Origin: CAZWXH01 sp964637725
Lineage (GTDB): Bacteria; Bacillota_I; Bacilli_A; Erysipelotrichales; Coprobacillaceae
Direction: 5' to 3'
Assembly: GCA_964637725.1 (NCBI GenBank)
Contig: CAZWXH010000001.1
Coordinates: 1 to 52,932, forward strand
DNA: 52,932 nt
The notes below the pieces were generated by a model that did not search any database, had not been told where the DNA came from, and saw nothing but the letters and a program-made list of their open reading frames with translations. The position numbers and the translations under genes are program-made. This document shows positions 1 to 7,935 of this stretch, one piece after another. Position 1 is the stretch's first letter; each line of letters starts with the position of its first letter.

Positions 1-6
1 CTTTTT

Positions 7-1698
7 TCACACCTGATTTTCCACCCTTGACATCAATACCACGCACTCAACGGTACTTTCATTGTCCCAACAAAGTTCCTCTGTTTCAATTCCATCGTAA
101 AATACCGGGAATCGGAACTTTATGTGCTTCAAGAACCTGCCATCTTCCAGTTCTTTCTCATATAAGTCCACCTGTTCCACAAAGCTGTTTAGGAATTCCT
201 TCTTTTCCTTGTCTATGAATCTATCGTATAGTTTATCAAATAATAGAAGAAATTCATAGACATTATCGCCAGATATTTTCTGCTGGCGGATACTTAACAT
301 TCTGTCTTCCACCTCTGATATTGAATCCTCTAGTGTACTAATTTCATCATAGAATTTGTCCATTCGATTCTGCATATCCTGATATTTTCTATCATAGTGT
401 TTATCCATAATATCCAGAGCATCAATCTGATCTGCCAGCTTATTCTTAGAACCTACAAGCTGTTTCATCTGCTTACGCATATTGGTAAGTTCATTTTCCA
501 GTTCATCAGTATCTATGCTCTTGCCAATTTTACGCTTAATCTCTTCTTCAAACTTTGGATTCTTTACCAGCTTACGAATAACCTCTGCAACTGCATCATT
601 GACTTTATCCTCTCCCCACTGCTTGCGATAGGAACAATGATGTCCATCAACATAGGTTCTGTGCTTGCAGGCATAATAAAAATAATCCTTATACAGTGTT
701 CCATCTTTTCTCTTTTTACGATTTACGTTGCCATACATACCGCTTCCACAGATTGGACACTTAATAATTCCTGATAGAAGATGTTCATGCTCTAAACTAT
801 GCACTTTCTCATGGCTGACACCTGTATCTTCTCTCTTCTTTTGAGCTAATTTCCATTCTTCTTCTGAAATGATTGCTTCATGAATACCATCACTAAGCAT
901 ATATTCATCCTGCTTTACTACGTGGTAATCTGCTCGTGTACCAGCAATTTTCTCATTCTTTCGTCTGCCAAATGCCAGTTTGCCACAATAGATTGGATTA
1001 TCCAGAACACCTTTAATAAAAGATGATGCAAATGTATCTAAGGTGTTATTCTGTCTTTTCTTCTTACGATATCCATTCTGATTTAGATAGGAAGCTATTG
1101 CATTGATTCCCATATTTGTATTAATATATTTATCATAAATCAGACGGATAATATCAACTTCATCCTCAGCAATATGAAGTTCTCCATTCTCCAGTTTGTA
1201 ACCATAAGGAGCAAATCCACCATTCCACTTTCCCTCTCTTGCTTTTTGCTTACGTCCTTCCATTGTCTGGACAAGAATATTTTCACGTTCTATTTCAGCT
1301 ACCGCAGATAATACAGAGATCATTAACTTGCCAGCATCTTTAGAGCTGTCAATACCATCCTCTACACAGATAAGGTTTACACCAAAATCCTGCATTCTCT
1401 GTAAAGAACTAAGTACATCTGCAGCATTACGACCAAATCTTGAAAGTTTGAATACCAGAACAAAATCAACACTATCCTTCCCATCTTCAATATCACGTAG
1501 CATCTGCATGAACTCTGGTCTGCCCTCTACGCTCTTACCAGATTTACCTTCATCAGAGTATTCTCCTGCTATGACCACCTCTTGGAAATCTGCGTATTTA
1601 TGAAGTTTATCTTTCTGTGCATCCAAGCTGTAGCCATCTACCTGCATGGAAGTGGATACGCGAGTGTAGATGTAGCATTTAAGTTGTTTTTTCTTCAT
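7..1698 (-). CDS. Large serine recombinase (site-specific integrase/excisionase)
   Basis: 563 residues, the usual size for TndX/TnpX-like recombinases. The N-terminal resolvase domain (about 5-150) has the catalytic serine at 15 in the motif YTRVST and the conserved arginines of KLSRFGR (84-90). A recombinase domain follows (about 160-290), then a zinc ribbon with Cys314, Cys317, Cys344 and Cys355, a coiled coil around 395-475, and a C-terminal tail. It would join the element to and cut it from its chromosomal site through a serine-DNA intermediate. The gene stops six bases from the window edge. Its last residues resemble the end of RlmD, as expected if its 3' end overlaps the attachment site. 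The start follows a purine-rich AAAGGA sequence. Confidence 0.95.
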   Translation of the reverse strand: MKKKQLKCYIYTRVSTSMQVDGYSLDAQKDKLHKYADFQEVVIAGEYSDEGKSGKSVEGRPEFMQMLRDIEDGKDSVDFVLVFKLSRFGRNAADVLSSLQRMQDFGVNLICVEDGIDSSKDAGKLMISVLSAVAEIERENILVQTMEGRKQKAREGKWNGGFAPYGYKLENGELHIAEDEVDIIRLIYDKYINTNMGINAIASYLNQNGYRKKKRQNNTLDTFASSFIKGVLDNPIYCGKLAFGRRKNEKIAGTRADYHVVKQDEYMLSDGIHEAIISEEEWKLAQKKREDTGVSHEKVHSLEHEHLLSGIIKCPICGSGMYGNVNRKKRKDGTLYKDYFYYACKHRTYVDGHHCSYRKQWGEDKVNDAVAEVIRKLVKNPKFEEEIKRKIGKSIDTDELENELTNMRKQMKQLVGSKNKLADQIDALDIMDKHYDRKYQDMQNRMDKFYDEISTLEDSISEVEDRMLSIRQQKISGDNVYEFLLLFDKLYDRFIDKEKKEFLNSFVEQVDLYEKELEDGRFLKHIKFRFPVFYDGIETEELCWDNESTVECVVLMSRVENQV

Positions 1699-1764
1699 TT
1701 AAAAAATCCTTTCTTTATATTATCAATTTGCCTTTTTACCCAAAAATATCATTGTTAAAGGATA

Positions 1765-2619
1765 TCAATTTAAACTAATTTCATTTCTAGCTATCTCGAT
1801 TCTTTCTGCTTCAACTAATACGCTCATCTGATAATCAGCTATCTCTTTAAGAATTTCAAATCTTTCCTCTTTTGACTTTCCCTCTCTAATCATCTGTGCA
1901 TTATGTGTCTCCAAATTAGACAACACTGTTAATTCTGAAATCGATGCATAATCGCGAACATTAGTTTTCTTTGCCAATTCTGGATTAGCATCTCTCCAAG
2001 CCTTTGCAGTAAAACCAAATAATGCAACATTTAGTAAATCAGCTTCTTCTGAATATTTAAGCCAATGCAGATTTTCTTTAAAGTTACATTTAGGTATTAA
2101 ATAATTTTTCACAGCATCAGTCTGAATCAAATAATTGTTCTTTGAAAGAAATCTTTTCGCATCCCATTCAATCTTTTGAAGGTTATTCTCCTCTTCCTTA
2201 AGTCTTTGAAACTCCTTAATCATATATAATTTAAAAACAGGACTTATAGCAGATGCAAATTCAAAAGCAATATCCTTGTGTGCATATGTACCACCGTATC
2301 TTCCTTTTTTCACATATATTCCTATAGCACCTGTTTGCTCAACCCACTCTGAAACGCTTGGAGTAAATGTTAATAAGCCGGCATCTTTTTTAAAGTGTTC
2401 AGATTCGAACACTTTAAAATCTGGATTATAAATTTCTTCCCATGTTGTAAGAAACTCCAACGTAGATCTATTCCTTAACCAATTTCGTATCACATCTGCT
2501 GCTCTCGCTGAATCTGATTTAGCAGCTGCCATATCGGTAATACAAATATAATCTGATTCATCGCTTAATGCTACCGTAATTGGTGTATTTTGAACTGTAA
2601 TGACATTATTTTTCTTCAC
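1765..2619 (-). CDS. KilA-N domain protein
   Basis: 284 residues. Roughly residues 5-140 match the KilA-N DNA-binding fold: the pattern ICITDMA, then IRNWLRNRSTLEFLTTWE, then WVEQTGAIGIYVKKGRYGGT and YAHKDIAFEFASAISP is typical. The C-terminal half is mostly helical with a charged stretch (LKEEENN) and has no domain I recognise. Such proteins occur in phages and integrative elements, often as antirepressors or regulators; that role is inferred here. The start overlaps the end of the upstream XRE gene by 14 bases, so the two are probably translated together. The product lies between the regulator and the recombinase and may control excision. Confidence 0.85.
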   Translation of the reverse strand: MKKNNVITVQNTPITVALSDESDYICITDMAAAKSDSARAADVIRNWLRNRSTLEFLTTWEEIYNPDFKVFESEHFKKDAGLLTFTPSVSEWVEQTGAIGIYVKKGRYGGTYAHKDIAFEFASAISPVFKLYMIKEFQRLKEEENNLQKIEWDAKRFLSKNNYLIQTDAVKNYLIPKCNFKENLHWLKYSEEADLLNVALFGFTAKAWRDANPELAKKTNVRDYASISELTVLSNLETHNAQMIREGKSKEERFEILKEIADYQMSVLVEAERIEIARNEISLN

Positions 2620-2827
2620 TAAAATCGTCCTCCTTCTTCATTTGCTCCATTCTCACATAATATTCCAATAGCCTAAAGAGATAAGCTGGCACTCTTCTGT
2701 TTCCATGTTCCCAATCAGACACCGTCATATATGGAATTTCAAAATATTCACAGAACTGTCTTCGGTTCATCCCTGTACTTTTTCGTAGTTCAATCAATTT
2801 ATCTTTTAAATCCTTTTCCTCTTCCAT
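2606..2827 (-). CDS. XRE-type helix-turn-helix regulator
   Basis: 73 residues from the chosen start. The region KLIELRKSTGMNRRQFCEYF followed by IPYMTVSDWEHGNRRVP is a typical Xre/Cro helix-turn-helix, with the recognition helix around MTVSDWEHG. I chose the methionine at 2827 over one at 2857 because GGAGAGGAG lies about seven bases before it, and because the promoter at 2869-2897 would place the transcript start only a few bases before 2857. It overlaps the KilA-N gene, so the two form an operon. It probably represses its own promoter or controls element genes; the target is not visible. Confidence 0.85.
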   Translation of the reverse strand: MEEEKDLKDKLIELRKSTGMNRRQFCEYFEIPYMTVSDWEHGNRRVPAYLFRLLEYYVRMEQMKKEDDFSEEK

Positions 2828-2868
2828 CCATTTTCTCCTCTCCGTATTTTCACGCATTGCATATACTT

Positions 2869-2897
2869 ATTATACTTTTATTTTCCGGTTTGGTCAA
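2869..2897 (-). promoter_or_regulatory. Sigma-A promoter of the XRE/KilA-N operon
   Basis: Minus strand -35 TTGACC (2892-2897), 17-base spacer, perfect -10 TATAAT (2869-2874). Predicted start of transcription near 2862. Confidence 0.8.
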
Positions 2898-2930
2898 CGA
2901 GTAATATCTGGGGTTTTCAATGGGATTTTT

Positions 2931-2961
2931 ATAGCAGATAACAATATCTGCCACCTGCTAT
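2931..2961. repeat. Nested inverted repeats between small gene and XRE promoter
   Basis: Outer arms ATAGCAG (2931-2937) and CTGCTAT (2955-2961) enclose and partly overlap a second hairpin, CAGATA (2935-2940) with TATCTG (2945-2950). The two stems exclude each other. There is no clear T-run, so it looks more like an operator or RNA switch than a terminator. Confidence 0.45.
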
Positions 2962-2988
2962 ATCCATTTCCTGCACTTCTCACCATAA

Positions 2989-3183
2989 CTATGCTGCTTT
3001 TTCTTGATAATCTCCTAACTTCTCTGCATAGGAAAATATTCTGTCTTCACTCGCTCTTGTATCAGGCTTCCACTTATCAAGTTTAATCCTTAACCCTGCA
3101 TAATACTCCTGCATGACAGAAGCACCATACTTCTCAATCATCCTTGCTAAGAAATCACAGCACCTTACAAAATCTGCATTCAT
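2989..3183 (-). CDS. Small protein of unknown function
   Basis: 64 residues starting MNADFVRCCDF. I chose this methionine because AAGGAGAGG precedes it at good spacing; two upstream in-frame methionines are too close to or inside that ribosome binding site. The protein is probably helical and charged, with two adjacent cysteines and no membrane segment. I recognise no family. It lies between the STAND gene (divergent) and the XRE regulator, so it is probably an accessory gene of the element. An 11-base dyad (ACAGA-A-TCTGT, 3220-3230) lies upstream and could be an operator. Confidence 0.6.
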   Translation of the reverse strand: MNADFVRCCDFLARMIEKYGASVMQEYYAGLRIKLDKWKPDTRASEDRIFSYAEKLGDYQEKAA

Positions 3184-3260
3184 CCGCATCCTCTCCTTCC
3201 TTCTCATTACTTAATTCCACAGAATCTGTTACTATAATTCTATGGTAATTACACGCATAG

Positions 3261-3297
3261 CACATTGAATGTAAATTGAGTTGATTTTGAGCATTTT
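3261..3297 (+). repeat. Degenerate repeat copy 1 (pairs with 7813-7850)
   Basis: CACATTGA, one variable base, then TGTAAATTGA, followed by a diverging TGATTTT-like stretch. The same order of blocks occurs at 7813-7850, where it forms one side of a terminator hairpin. This copy lacks the matching left arm and lies directly before the STAND promoter. Confidence 0.6.
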
Positions 3298-3298
3298 C

Positions 3299-3327
3299 TT
3301 GTTGTGAACTTATGTTCGTGTTATAAT
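3299..3327 (+). promoter_or_regulatory. Promoter of the STAND gene
   Basis: -35 TTGTTG (3299-3304), 17-base spacer, perfect -10 TATAAT (3322-3327). It rules out a GTG start at 3304 for the downstream gene. Confidence 0.7.
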
Positions 3328-3384
3328 TCAGTTATATATTCGCTACGAATGCTGACAGACCGCTACATGGTCAGAAAGGACACT

Positions 3385-5694
3385 ATGATAAGATTAGATT
3401 TTCACTCGGTATCCACCATTCTTATGGATAATCAAAAGAATACAGATATTTCGCAAATAGATTTTATGTATCAACTTTTCGCCGCTTTTATGAATGATGA
3501 AAGCACCAATTTTGATTTTGACAATGGATTAGTCTGTCACTGGCTCAAAGGCGAAGTTCGTGTCAGTCCCAAAATCATAAATTACTATATTCCAAAAGCA
3601 CATCATCAATTGATGTACAATGATATGATAAATGAAGTCTTTCCTTTTATCAGTGATCCTGCTTCTGTCACTTTAGCAATTAAAGAATTGCTGATAGCTG
3701 ATGTTTCCATTTCTGAAACTGAACGAGAACGATTACTAGGTTTTCTCTCAGCGGATACAAGTGAATGCTATGCTGCATTTATCGCAGAAACACTGATTTT
3801 CGGAATGTCCCGGTGCTTTGTTAATGCTGGTAATGGTGCAAAAAATTCATCTCCACTGATTGATGATATTATCCTTACCACCAATCTCCCTACTCCTGCA
3901 CGAACCTTTGTAGCTCGTGAAGCTGAATTGACTGATATTGAAGAACTGTTGTCAGCGAATCCCCTTGTCTTTCTTACTGGCATTCCAGGTATCGGCAAAA
4001 GCGAAGTTGCAAAAGCCTATATGAAAGCACAGAAAAAGTATTATACGAACATTTTATATTTGGAATATATCGGAAGTTTCTATGAAATGATAGCTGATTT
4101 AGACTTTGTAGATGATACAGACGGATTGAGTGAGAAGGAACGCTTCCGAAAACATTTCCGATTTTTAAAAACTTTAAAAGCAGACACATTGATTGTGATT
4201 GACAACTTCAATACAACAGCCACAGAAGAATCTCTGTTAAATCAGATTTCTTCCTTGAAATGTACCATTCTTATAACAACGAGAAATCATTTTGCATTAG
4301 GAACAGAATATGCAATAGAATCCAGTAAAGAATTAGCATTACAGGTTCTGCAACAGAATGTAAAGACAAGTGCTCTCGATATTATCCACACCTACAGCAA
4401 TGAAATTGAATTACTGCTTGAAACTATTAACTACCACATCATGTCTGCTGGACTAATTGGGCGATTGTTGTCCTATAAGAACATGCTCCCTGCTGACTTA
4501 GCGAAGCATTTGCATGATAATGTGCTATTACCAGACAATCAAAATAAGCTGTCTATCAGCAAGGATAATGTCACTGTAAAATCAGAATATCAAAATATTA
4601 TGCAGGACTTACTCCAATATGGTGCACTTGCTCCTGCCCTGCAACAGACATTATCCATCATAGCACTTGCACCAGAAACTGGCTTTCCTCTTCGCTATCT
4701 TAGCAAATGGCATCACGATTGCACGAATGAAGTGGATGAACTAGAAGAACTTGGACTGCTTGAACTTAATCACCACTCAGCCACCCTAAATCCTTATATC
4801 AGAAAATTGGTGAATGCGGGTAAACATCTTGCCATCAGCAGTTGCAACGAGCTATGGAAAAATCTTCTTGCAGAATGTCAGGATGTGGACAGCGGTACTG
4901 CCACTTTAGCATTGCAGATAATAGATACAGCATTACGATTTGCACTGAAAGATGACAAGCAACTTTGGCTATCTGTCATACGCACTTCCTTGGAAAGTAA
5001 CCATTGCCTACACCGATATCGTTCCTACTCTAATCTGTTGAATGAATATGAGTACCTTTGCCTGGATCACAGCATCTGTGCTACTGATGACCAATATCTT
5101 CTGTTTCACTTCAAAGCAATCGAAGTAGCTGAAATTCATACAAATGTGAACAAAGCAATTCAATTTGAAGAAAAAGCAATTGCTATCGCAGGGAAAAACG
5201 GAACTTCACAGGTACTGAATTTCTCCACCTTGTACCTTGATATCGGAAGATATTATCATATACAGGGAAATCTTGGTAAGGCATTAGATTATACAAAGAA
5301 ATCAACTGGCATTTTACAGGAAACACAGATGCAGTATTCACCTAATGGCATTGCCAGTCTGGTTCAATATGCACGGTACTTATTTGAAAATAGACAGATA
5401 AATGAGACCATTCGCATTTATCAAAACTGCCTTGATATTATCAATGTCTGCTTCGGTGATACCAGCTTGACCTATGGCTATATTGCCCAGAATCTGGCTG
5501 CAATCCTTGCCAGCGTCAATAAGTCAAAAGCTGCACTTATATATTATGACAAAGCTATTATTGCATTGGAAAATCTGCTAGGGTCTGAGCATGAAGATGT
5601 TATGCTCTGTAAGGAACAGATGCATAAACTGTTGGCAACTACTACGCCTGTATTATTATCAGCACCAGCATTACCAATGAAAATAACTGCTTAA
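3385..5694 (+). CDS. STAND-type NTPase with C-terminal TPR-like repeats
   Basis: 769 residues from the ATG at 3385, preceded by AGAAAGGA. An N-terminal region of about 165 residues matches no domain I know. An NB-ARC-like NTPase follows, with Walker A GIPGIGKS at about 199-206 and Walker B TLIVID at about 268-273, then ITTRNHFALG as a sensor-like motif. The last ~180 residues are helical repeats of TPR type (FEEKAIAIAG, ALDYTKKSTGIL, YYDKAIIALENLLG). STAND proteins oligomerise on sensing a trigger through their repeats. In mobile elements they act as regulators or anti-phage effectors; which applies here is unknown. No nuclease, protease or membrane effector domain is obvious. The gene is transcribed opposite to its neighbours from its own promoter. 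Confidence 0.85.
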   Translation: MIRLDFHSVSTILMDNQKNTDISQIDFMYQLFAAFMNDESTNFDFDNGLVCHWLKGEVRVSPKIINYYIPKAHHQLMYNDMINEVFPFISDPASVTLAIKELLIADVSISETERERLLGFLSADTSECYAAFIAETLIFGMSRCFVNAGNGAKNSSPLIDDIILTTNLPTPARTFVAREAELTDIEELLSANPLVFLTGIPGIGKSEVAKAYMKAQKKYYTNILYLEYIGSFYEMIADLDFVDDTDGLSEKERFRKHFRFLKTLKADTLIVIDNFNTTATEESLLNQISSLKCTILITTRNHFALGTEYAIESSKELALQVLQQNVKTSALDIIHTYSNEIELLLETINYHIMSAGLIGRLLSYKNMLPADLAKHLHDNVLLPDNQNKLSISKDNVTVKSEYQNIMQDLLQYGALAPALQQTLSIIALAPETGFPLRYLSKWHHDCTNEVDELEELGLLELNHHSATLNPYIRKLVNAGKHLAISSCNELWKNLLAECQDVDSGTATLALQIIDTALRFALKDDKQLWLSVIRTSLESNHCLHRYRSYSNLLNEYEYLCLDHSICATDDQYLLFHFKAIEVAEIHTNVNKAIQFEEKAIAIAGKNGTSQVLNFSTLYLDIGRYYHIQGNLGKALDYTKKSTGILQETQMQYSPNGIASLVQYARYLFENRQINETIRIYQNCLDIINVCFGDTSLTYGYIAQNLAAILASVNKSKAALIYYDKAIIALENLLGSEHEDVMLCKEQMHKLLATTTPVLLSAPALPMKITA

Positions 5695-5702
5695 TACACA
5701 CA

Positions 5703-5731
5703 ACCTAAGGAGTTCATGCGTGAACTCCTTT
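5703..5731 (+). terminator. Terminator after the STAND gene
   Basis: AGGAGTTCA and TGAACTCCT arms around a short TGCG loop, followed by TTTTTTA. It lies just after the STAND stop and just before the convergent relaxase stop. Confidence 0.85.
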
Positions 5732-5735
5732 TTTA

Positions 5736-7040
5736 TTACCTGCTTTTCGTTTTAATATCTCGCTGTACCGTCTGTTCTTCATACAATCTCCATTGTTCAT
5801 CATACCAGATATTGAACTGTTCCAGAAAATCATCTCGCTCCATTCCCGGATTCGAAGCTGAAAATTCCTTCATTGCCTCTGACAATTCTTTTGGTCGTGG
5901 ATATAATCTCAGTTCTTCCTCTGCCTCTTGTTCCGCTTCTATTGCAGCCACAGGATAATCTTCTGTAATATAAGAATCAACAAGATTCTCCGCTCTCAAA
6001 GCTGTTGCATCCATTTTGTCATTTAACGAACCTAATGCTTTATTCATTTCCTTAATGGCATTCGCCAACTGGCTAACAGCATTCTGTTCCTGTGGTTTCG
6101 TTTGTTCTTGCTGTTTATCCGTGATAACTCCAGAATACTTCTCCATCATTTCCTGCTTATGCTGTCCTTTTCTTTGAATTGCTTCTTTAATTCGCTCCTC
6201 AATTCGCCTTTTATCATAATCGTCACCTAATCGCTTTCCCCTGATAGCCTGCTTGCGATTTGGTTCTTTGAAGGAAATTGTCTTATTCGTGATTCTCACT
6301 TCGATTCCAAAGATATCATCCAATTTTTTCCCTAATTCATCCAAAGAAGAAACTGTTTCTATCTCCATATCAATAAAGGATCTCAGAAATTCCTTATCTG
6401 ACACAAAGTCAGCTACTTTACCAGTTCCTCTTTTCTGTACCCAATAATCTTCCCGAACCTTAGACGAAAATAAATCCACCTGATTCAAACCTCTGCTTCT
6501 ACATTCATCCATAACCCATTGCTTTCCGGCACGAAGCATTGCGTTGGTGCATTTATGCTTACAACCTTGCTTATACTCACAGGCTTTTTCATGCCACTCC
6601 TGTCTGACCGCCTGATGCTTACGAACAGAATTTGCAACGATATGTGCATGAATATTACCACTGCCATTATGTCCATCTGGATGCACCACAATGATTGTCT
6701 GATGACCTTCCAGAAAACGATCTGCAAATCTTTTTGCCATCTCCATTGCTTCTTCTGCTGTTATATCATCTTTTGGATCAAAGCTGATAATATAATCATG
6801 GCTCTTAATGTCGCTCCGACCACGATTCTTATGAAACTGATGATTTATTTCCATGCACTCCGCAGCAAAGGTTTCAAATTCACAGTTAATAGAAGCTTTT
6901 AGAATACCTTCTCTTGGTATCATTCTTCCCTGTTCATCCAGTAACGGTTTTCCAGTCTTTGCATCATGTTCAAAGCAAAGATACTGTTCTGCTCCAGAAT
7001 AGATTTTATTCTTACTTGCGATATGCTTTAAGATTGCCAC
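5736..7040 (-). CDS. MOBP-type relaxase (MobA/VirD2 family)
   Basis: 434 residues. The relaxase nicks DNA at oriT and pilots the strand to the recipient. The metal-binding histidine motif is clear: His120 in HPDGHNGSGN followed by IHAHIV with His131 and His133. N-terminal tyrosines (Tyr14, Tyr20 in AEQYLCF) are candidates for the nucleophile. A conserved basic stretch, FKEPNRKQAIRGKRLGDDY, follows near residue 260. The last ~130 residues are charged, Glu/Gln-rich and probably coiled coil. It lies 38 bases downstream of mobC on the same strand. The length is normal and no frameshift is seen. The lack of coupling and secretion proteins nearby means it relies on a helper conjugative system. Confidence 0.95.
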   Translation of the reverse strand: MAILKHIASKNKIYSGAEQYLCFEHDAKTGKPLLDEQGRMIPREGILKASINCEFETFAAECMEINHQFHKNRGRSDIKSHDYIISFDPKDDITAEEAMEMAKRFADRFLEGHQTIIVVHPDGHNGSGNIHAHIVANSVRKHQAVRQEWHEKACEYKQGCKHKCTNAMLRAGKQWVMDECRSRGLNQVDLFSSKVREDYWVQKRGTGKVADFVSDKEFLRSFIDMEIETVSSLDELGKKLDDIFGIEVRITNKTISFKEPNRKQAIRGKRLGDDYDKRRIEERIKEAIQRKGQHKQEMMEKYSGVITDKQQEQTKPQEQNAVSQLANAIKEMNKALGSLNDKMDATALRAENLVDSYITEDYPVAAIEAEQEAEEELRLYPRPKELSEAMKEFSASNPGMERDDFLEQFNIWYDEQWRLYEEQTVQRDIKTKSR

Positions 7041-7078
7041 TTTACCACCTCCAACACCAATTTACTGAAAAGGAACCA

Positions 7079-7429
7079 CTAAGCCGCCAGTTTCTTCTCA
7101 TACATCATCTTTAGTTTCATAACGATATCATCCAGTTCCCTGCAATTATTTTCAAACCACCGTATAACTGTGCTGTCAGAGCCACCACTGTTCAGATGTC
7201 TTGCTATCTGGTTCATGTTATTCCCCAGTCTTCCAAATTCTGCACACATTGACCTATACTCCGCAAATAATTCTGGTGGGACAACTGTAACTTTTCTTGA
7301 TAATCCCTGTCTGATAAGATACTCTGACAATGACAGTCCTGCTTTCTCAGCCTTTGTCTGCATCTGAAGCTTTTCCTCTGGTGTTACCCTGAAATGAATA
7401 TCTTCTGTTTTATCTGTCTTAATTCCCAA
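7079..7429 (-). CDS. mobC: MobC-like relaxosome accessory protein
   Basis: 116 residues. An N-terminal ribbon-helix-helix (IHFRVTPEEKLQMQTKAEKAG) is followed by the MobC signature GRLGNNMNQIARHLN. It would bind oriT and help the relaxase nick. It starts with TTG at 7427-7429; GAAGGAAGGTG lies about seven bases upstream and no better in-frame start exists. It heads the mobC-relaxase operon, and a perfect six-base inverted repeat (7475-7490) lies about 45 bases upstream, suited to autoregulation or oriT recognition. Confidence 0.9.
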   Translation of the reverse strand: MGIKTDKTEDIHFRVTPEEKLQMQTKAEKAGLSLSEYLIRQGLSRKVTVVPPELFAEYRSMCAEFGRLGNNMNQIARHLNSGGSDSTVIRWFENNCRELDDIVMKLKMMYEKKLAA

Positions 7430-7474
7430 TCTTTCACCTTCCTTCTGTATATAACATTCACTTCAACAATTCAA

Positions 7475-7490
7475 GTGCCGGATACGGCAC
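7475..7490. repeat. Perfect dyad upstream of mobC
   Basis: GTGCCG, GATA, CGGCAC. A candidate MobC or relaxase binding site in the probable oriT. Confidence 0.7.
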
Positions 7491-7550
7491 ATTACTTTCG
7501 CCGTCGTTTCACTCCTCCCTCCAGTCTACGTTCTCTCCCCTAAGGTCGAT

Positions 7551-7589
7551 CACAAATAGTTCGCTCTGCTCACAATAACTCGCTGTGCT
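7551..7589. repeat. Two near-tandem 19-20 base repeats
   Basis: CACAAATAGTTCGCTCTGCT at 7551-7570 is followed directly by CACAATAACTCGCTGTGCT at 7571-7589, sharing about 16 positions. It resembles relaxosome-protein or iteron-type binding sites. Confidence 0.55.
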
Positions 7590-7672
7590 CGTGATACACT
7601 CTCTTCGTTCGTGAATACGCTTCCATTCTGTCGCGGCTAACTCTGCTGTGATAAATTTCAGAATAGTAAGAG

Positions 7673-7710
7673 CAAGTTTCGCCCTGTGTACACACAACGG
7701 GCAAAACTTG
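7673..7710. repeat. Inverted repeat enclosing a perfect palindrome
   Basis: CAAGTTTCGCCC (7673-7684) pairs with GGGCAAAACTTG (7699-7710) with one mismatch. Inside lies the perfect palindrome TGTGTACACA (7685-7694). This is a cruciform-capable structure typical of oriT or replication-initiation sites. Confidence 0.65.
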
Positions 7711-7797
7711 TTGGGGTTCTGCGCCCCCAAGCCCCGCTTTATACCGAATATTTTAATGGCTATTTCACAACCTTATTGATACAATATTAGAGTACAA

Positions 7798-7840
7798 AAA
7801 AATCACCCAATTCACATTGATTGTAAATTGAATGATTTTT
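7798..7840 (-). terminator. Terminator of the GNAT/VOC cargo transcript
   Basis: 18-base arms at 7798-7815 and 7823-7840 pair fully in minus-strand RNA if three G-U pairs are allowed. The loop is seven bases and the minus strand continues into seven T residues. It separates cargo from the mobilization operon. Confidence 0.8.
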
Positions 7841-7850
7841 GAATAAATTT
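7813..7850. repeat. Degenerate repeat copy 2 (pairs with 3261-3297)
   Basis: CACATTGA, one variable base, TGTAAATTGA, then an AT-rich TTTTTGA stretch. It shares block order with 3261-3297, so the two copies bracket the STAND-mobC-relaxase segment. Confidence 0.6.
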
Positions 7851-7935
7851 TTTCAGGCAAATTTAATTAACCTGTAGAATATGCATTTTAAATTTTCATA
7901 AAGAGTATGCTCAAATACCGAAATAATAATTTCCT

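Larger units (their letters stand above)
7430..7750. other. Probable oriT region upstream of mobC
   Basis: A ~320-base stretch without a convincing gene but dense in symmetry. GTGCCG-GATA-CGGCAC is a perfect dyad (7475-7490). Two near-tandem copies of a 19-20 base repeat lie at 7551-7589. A 12-base inverted repeat (7673-7684 with 7699-7710, one mismatch) encloses the perfect palindrome TGTGTACACA (7685-7694). TTGGGG/CCCCAA arms lie at 7711-7716 and 7725-7730. The position before mobC and the relaxase is where oriT is found in such elements. I cannot place the nick site. Confidence 0.6.

Noticed and set aside
397..774. Plus-strand open frames opposite the recombinase
   Set aside because: They are antisense to a well-supported gene, lack ribosome sites and have no recognisable domains.
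3261..3297. Insertion sequence end
   Set aside because: No transposase lies near either copy, and the second copy is part of a terminator.
3304..3384. GTG start for the STAND gene 27 codons upstream
   Set aside because: The -10 box at 3322-3327 lies inside that extension, and the ATG at 3385 has a good ribosome binding site.
1..7430. Prophage
   Set aside because: KilA-N and XRE occur in phages, but there are no capsid, portal, terminase, tail or lysis genes, whereas a relaxase and MobC are present.
7509..7730. 73-codon minus-strand reading frame in the oriT region
   Set aside because: It lies across the palindromes and tandem repeats, has no ribosome binding site, and its composition follows the repeats; more likely non-coding structured DNA.
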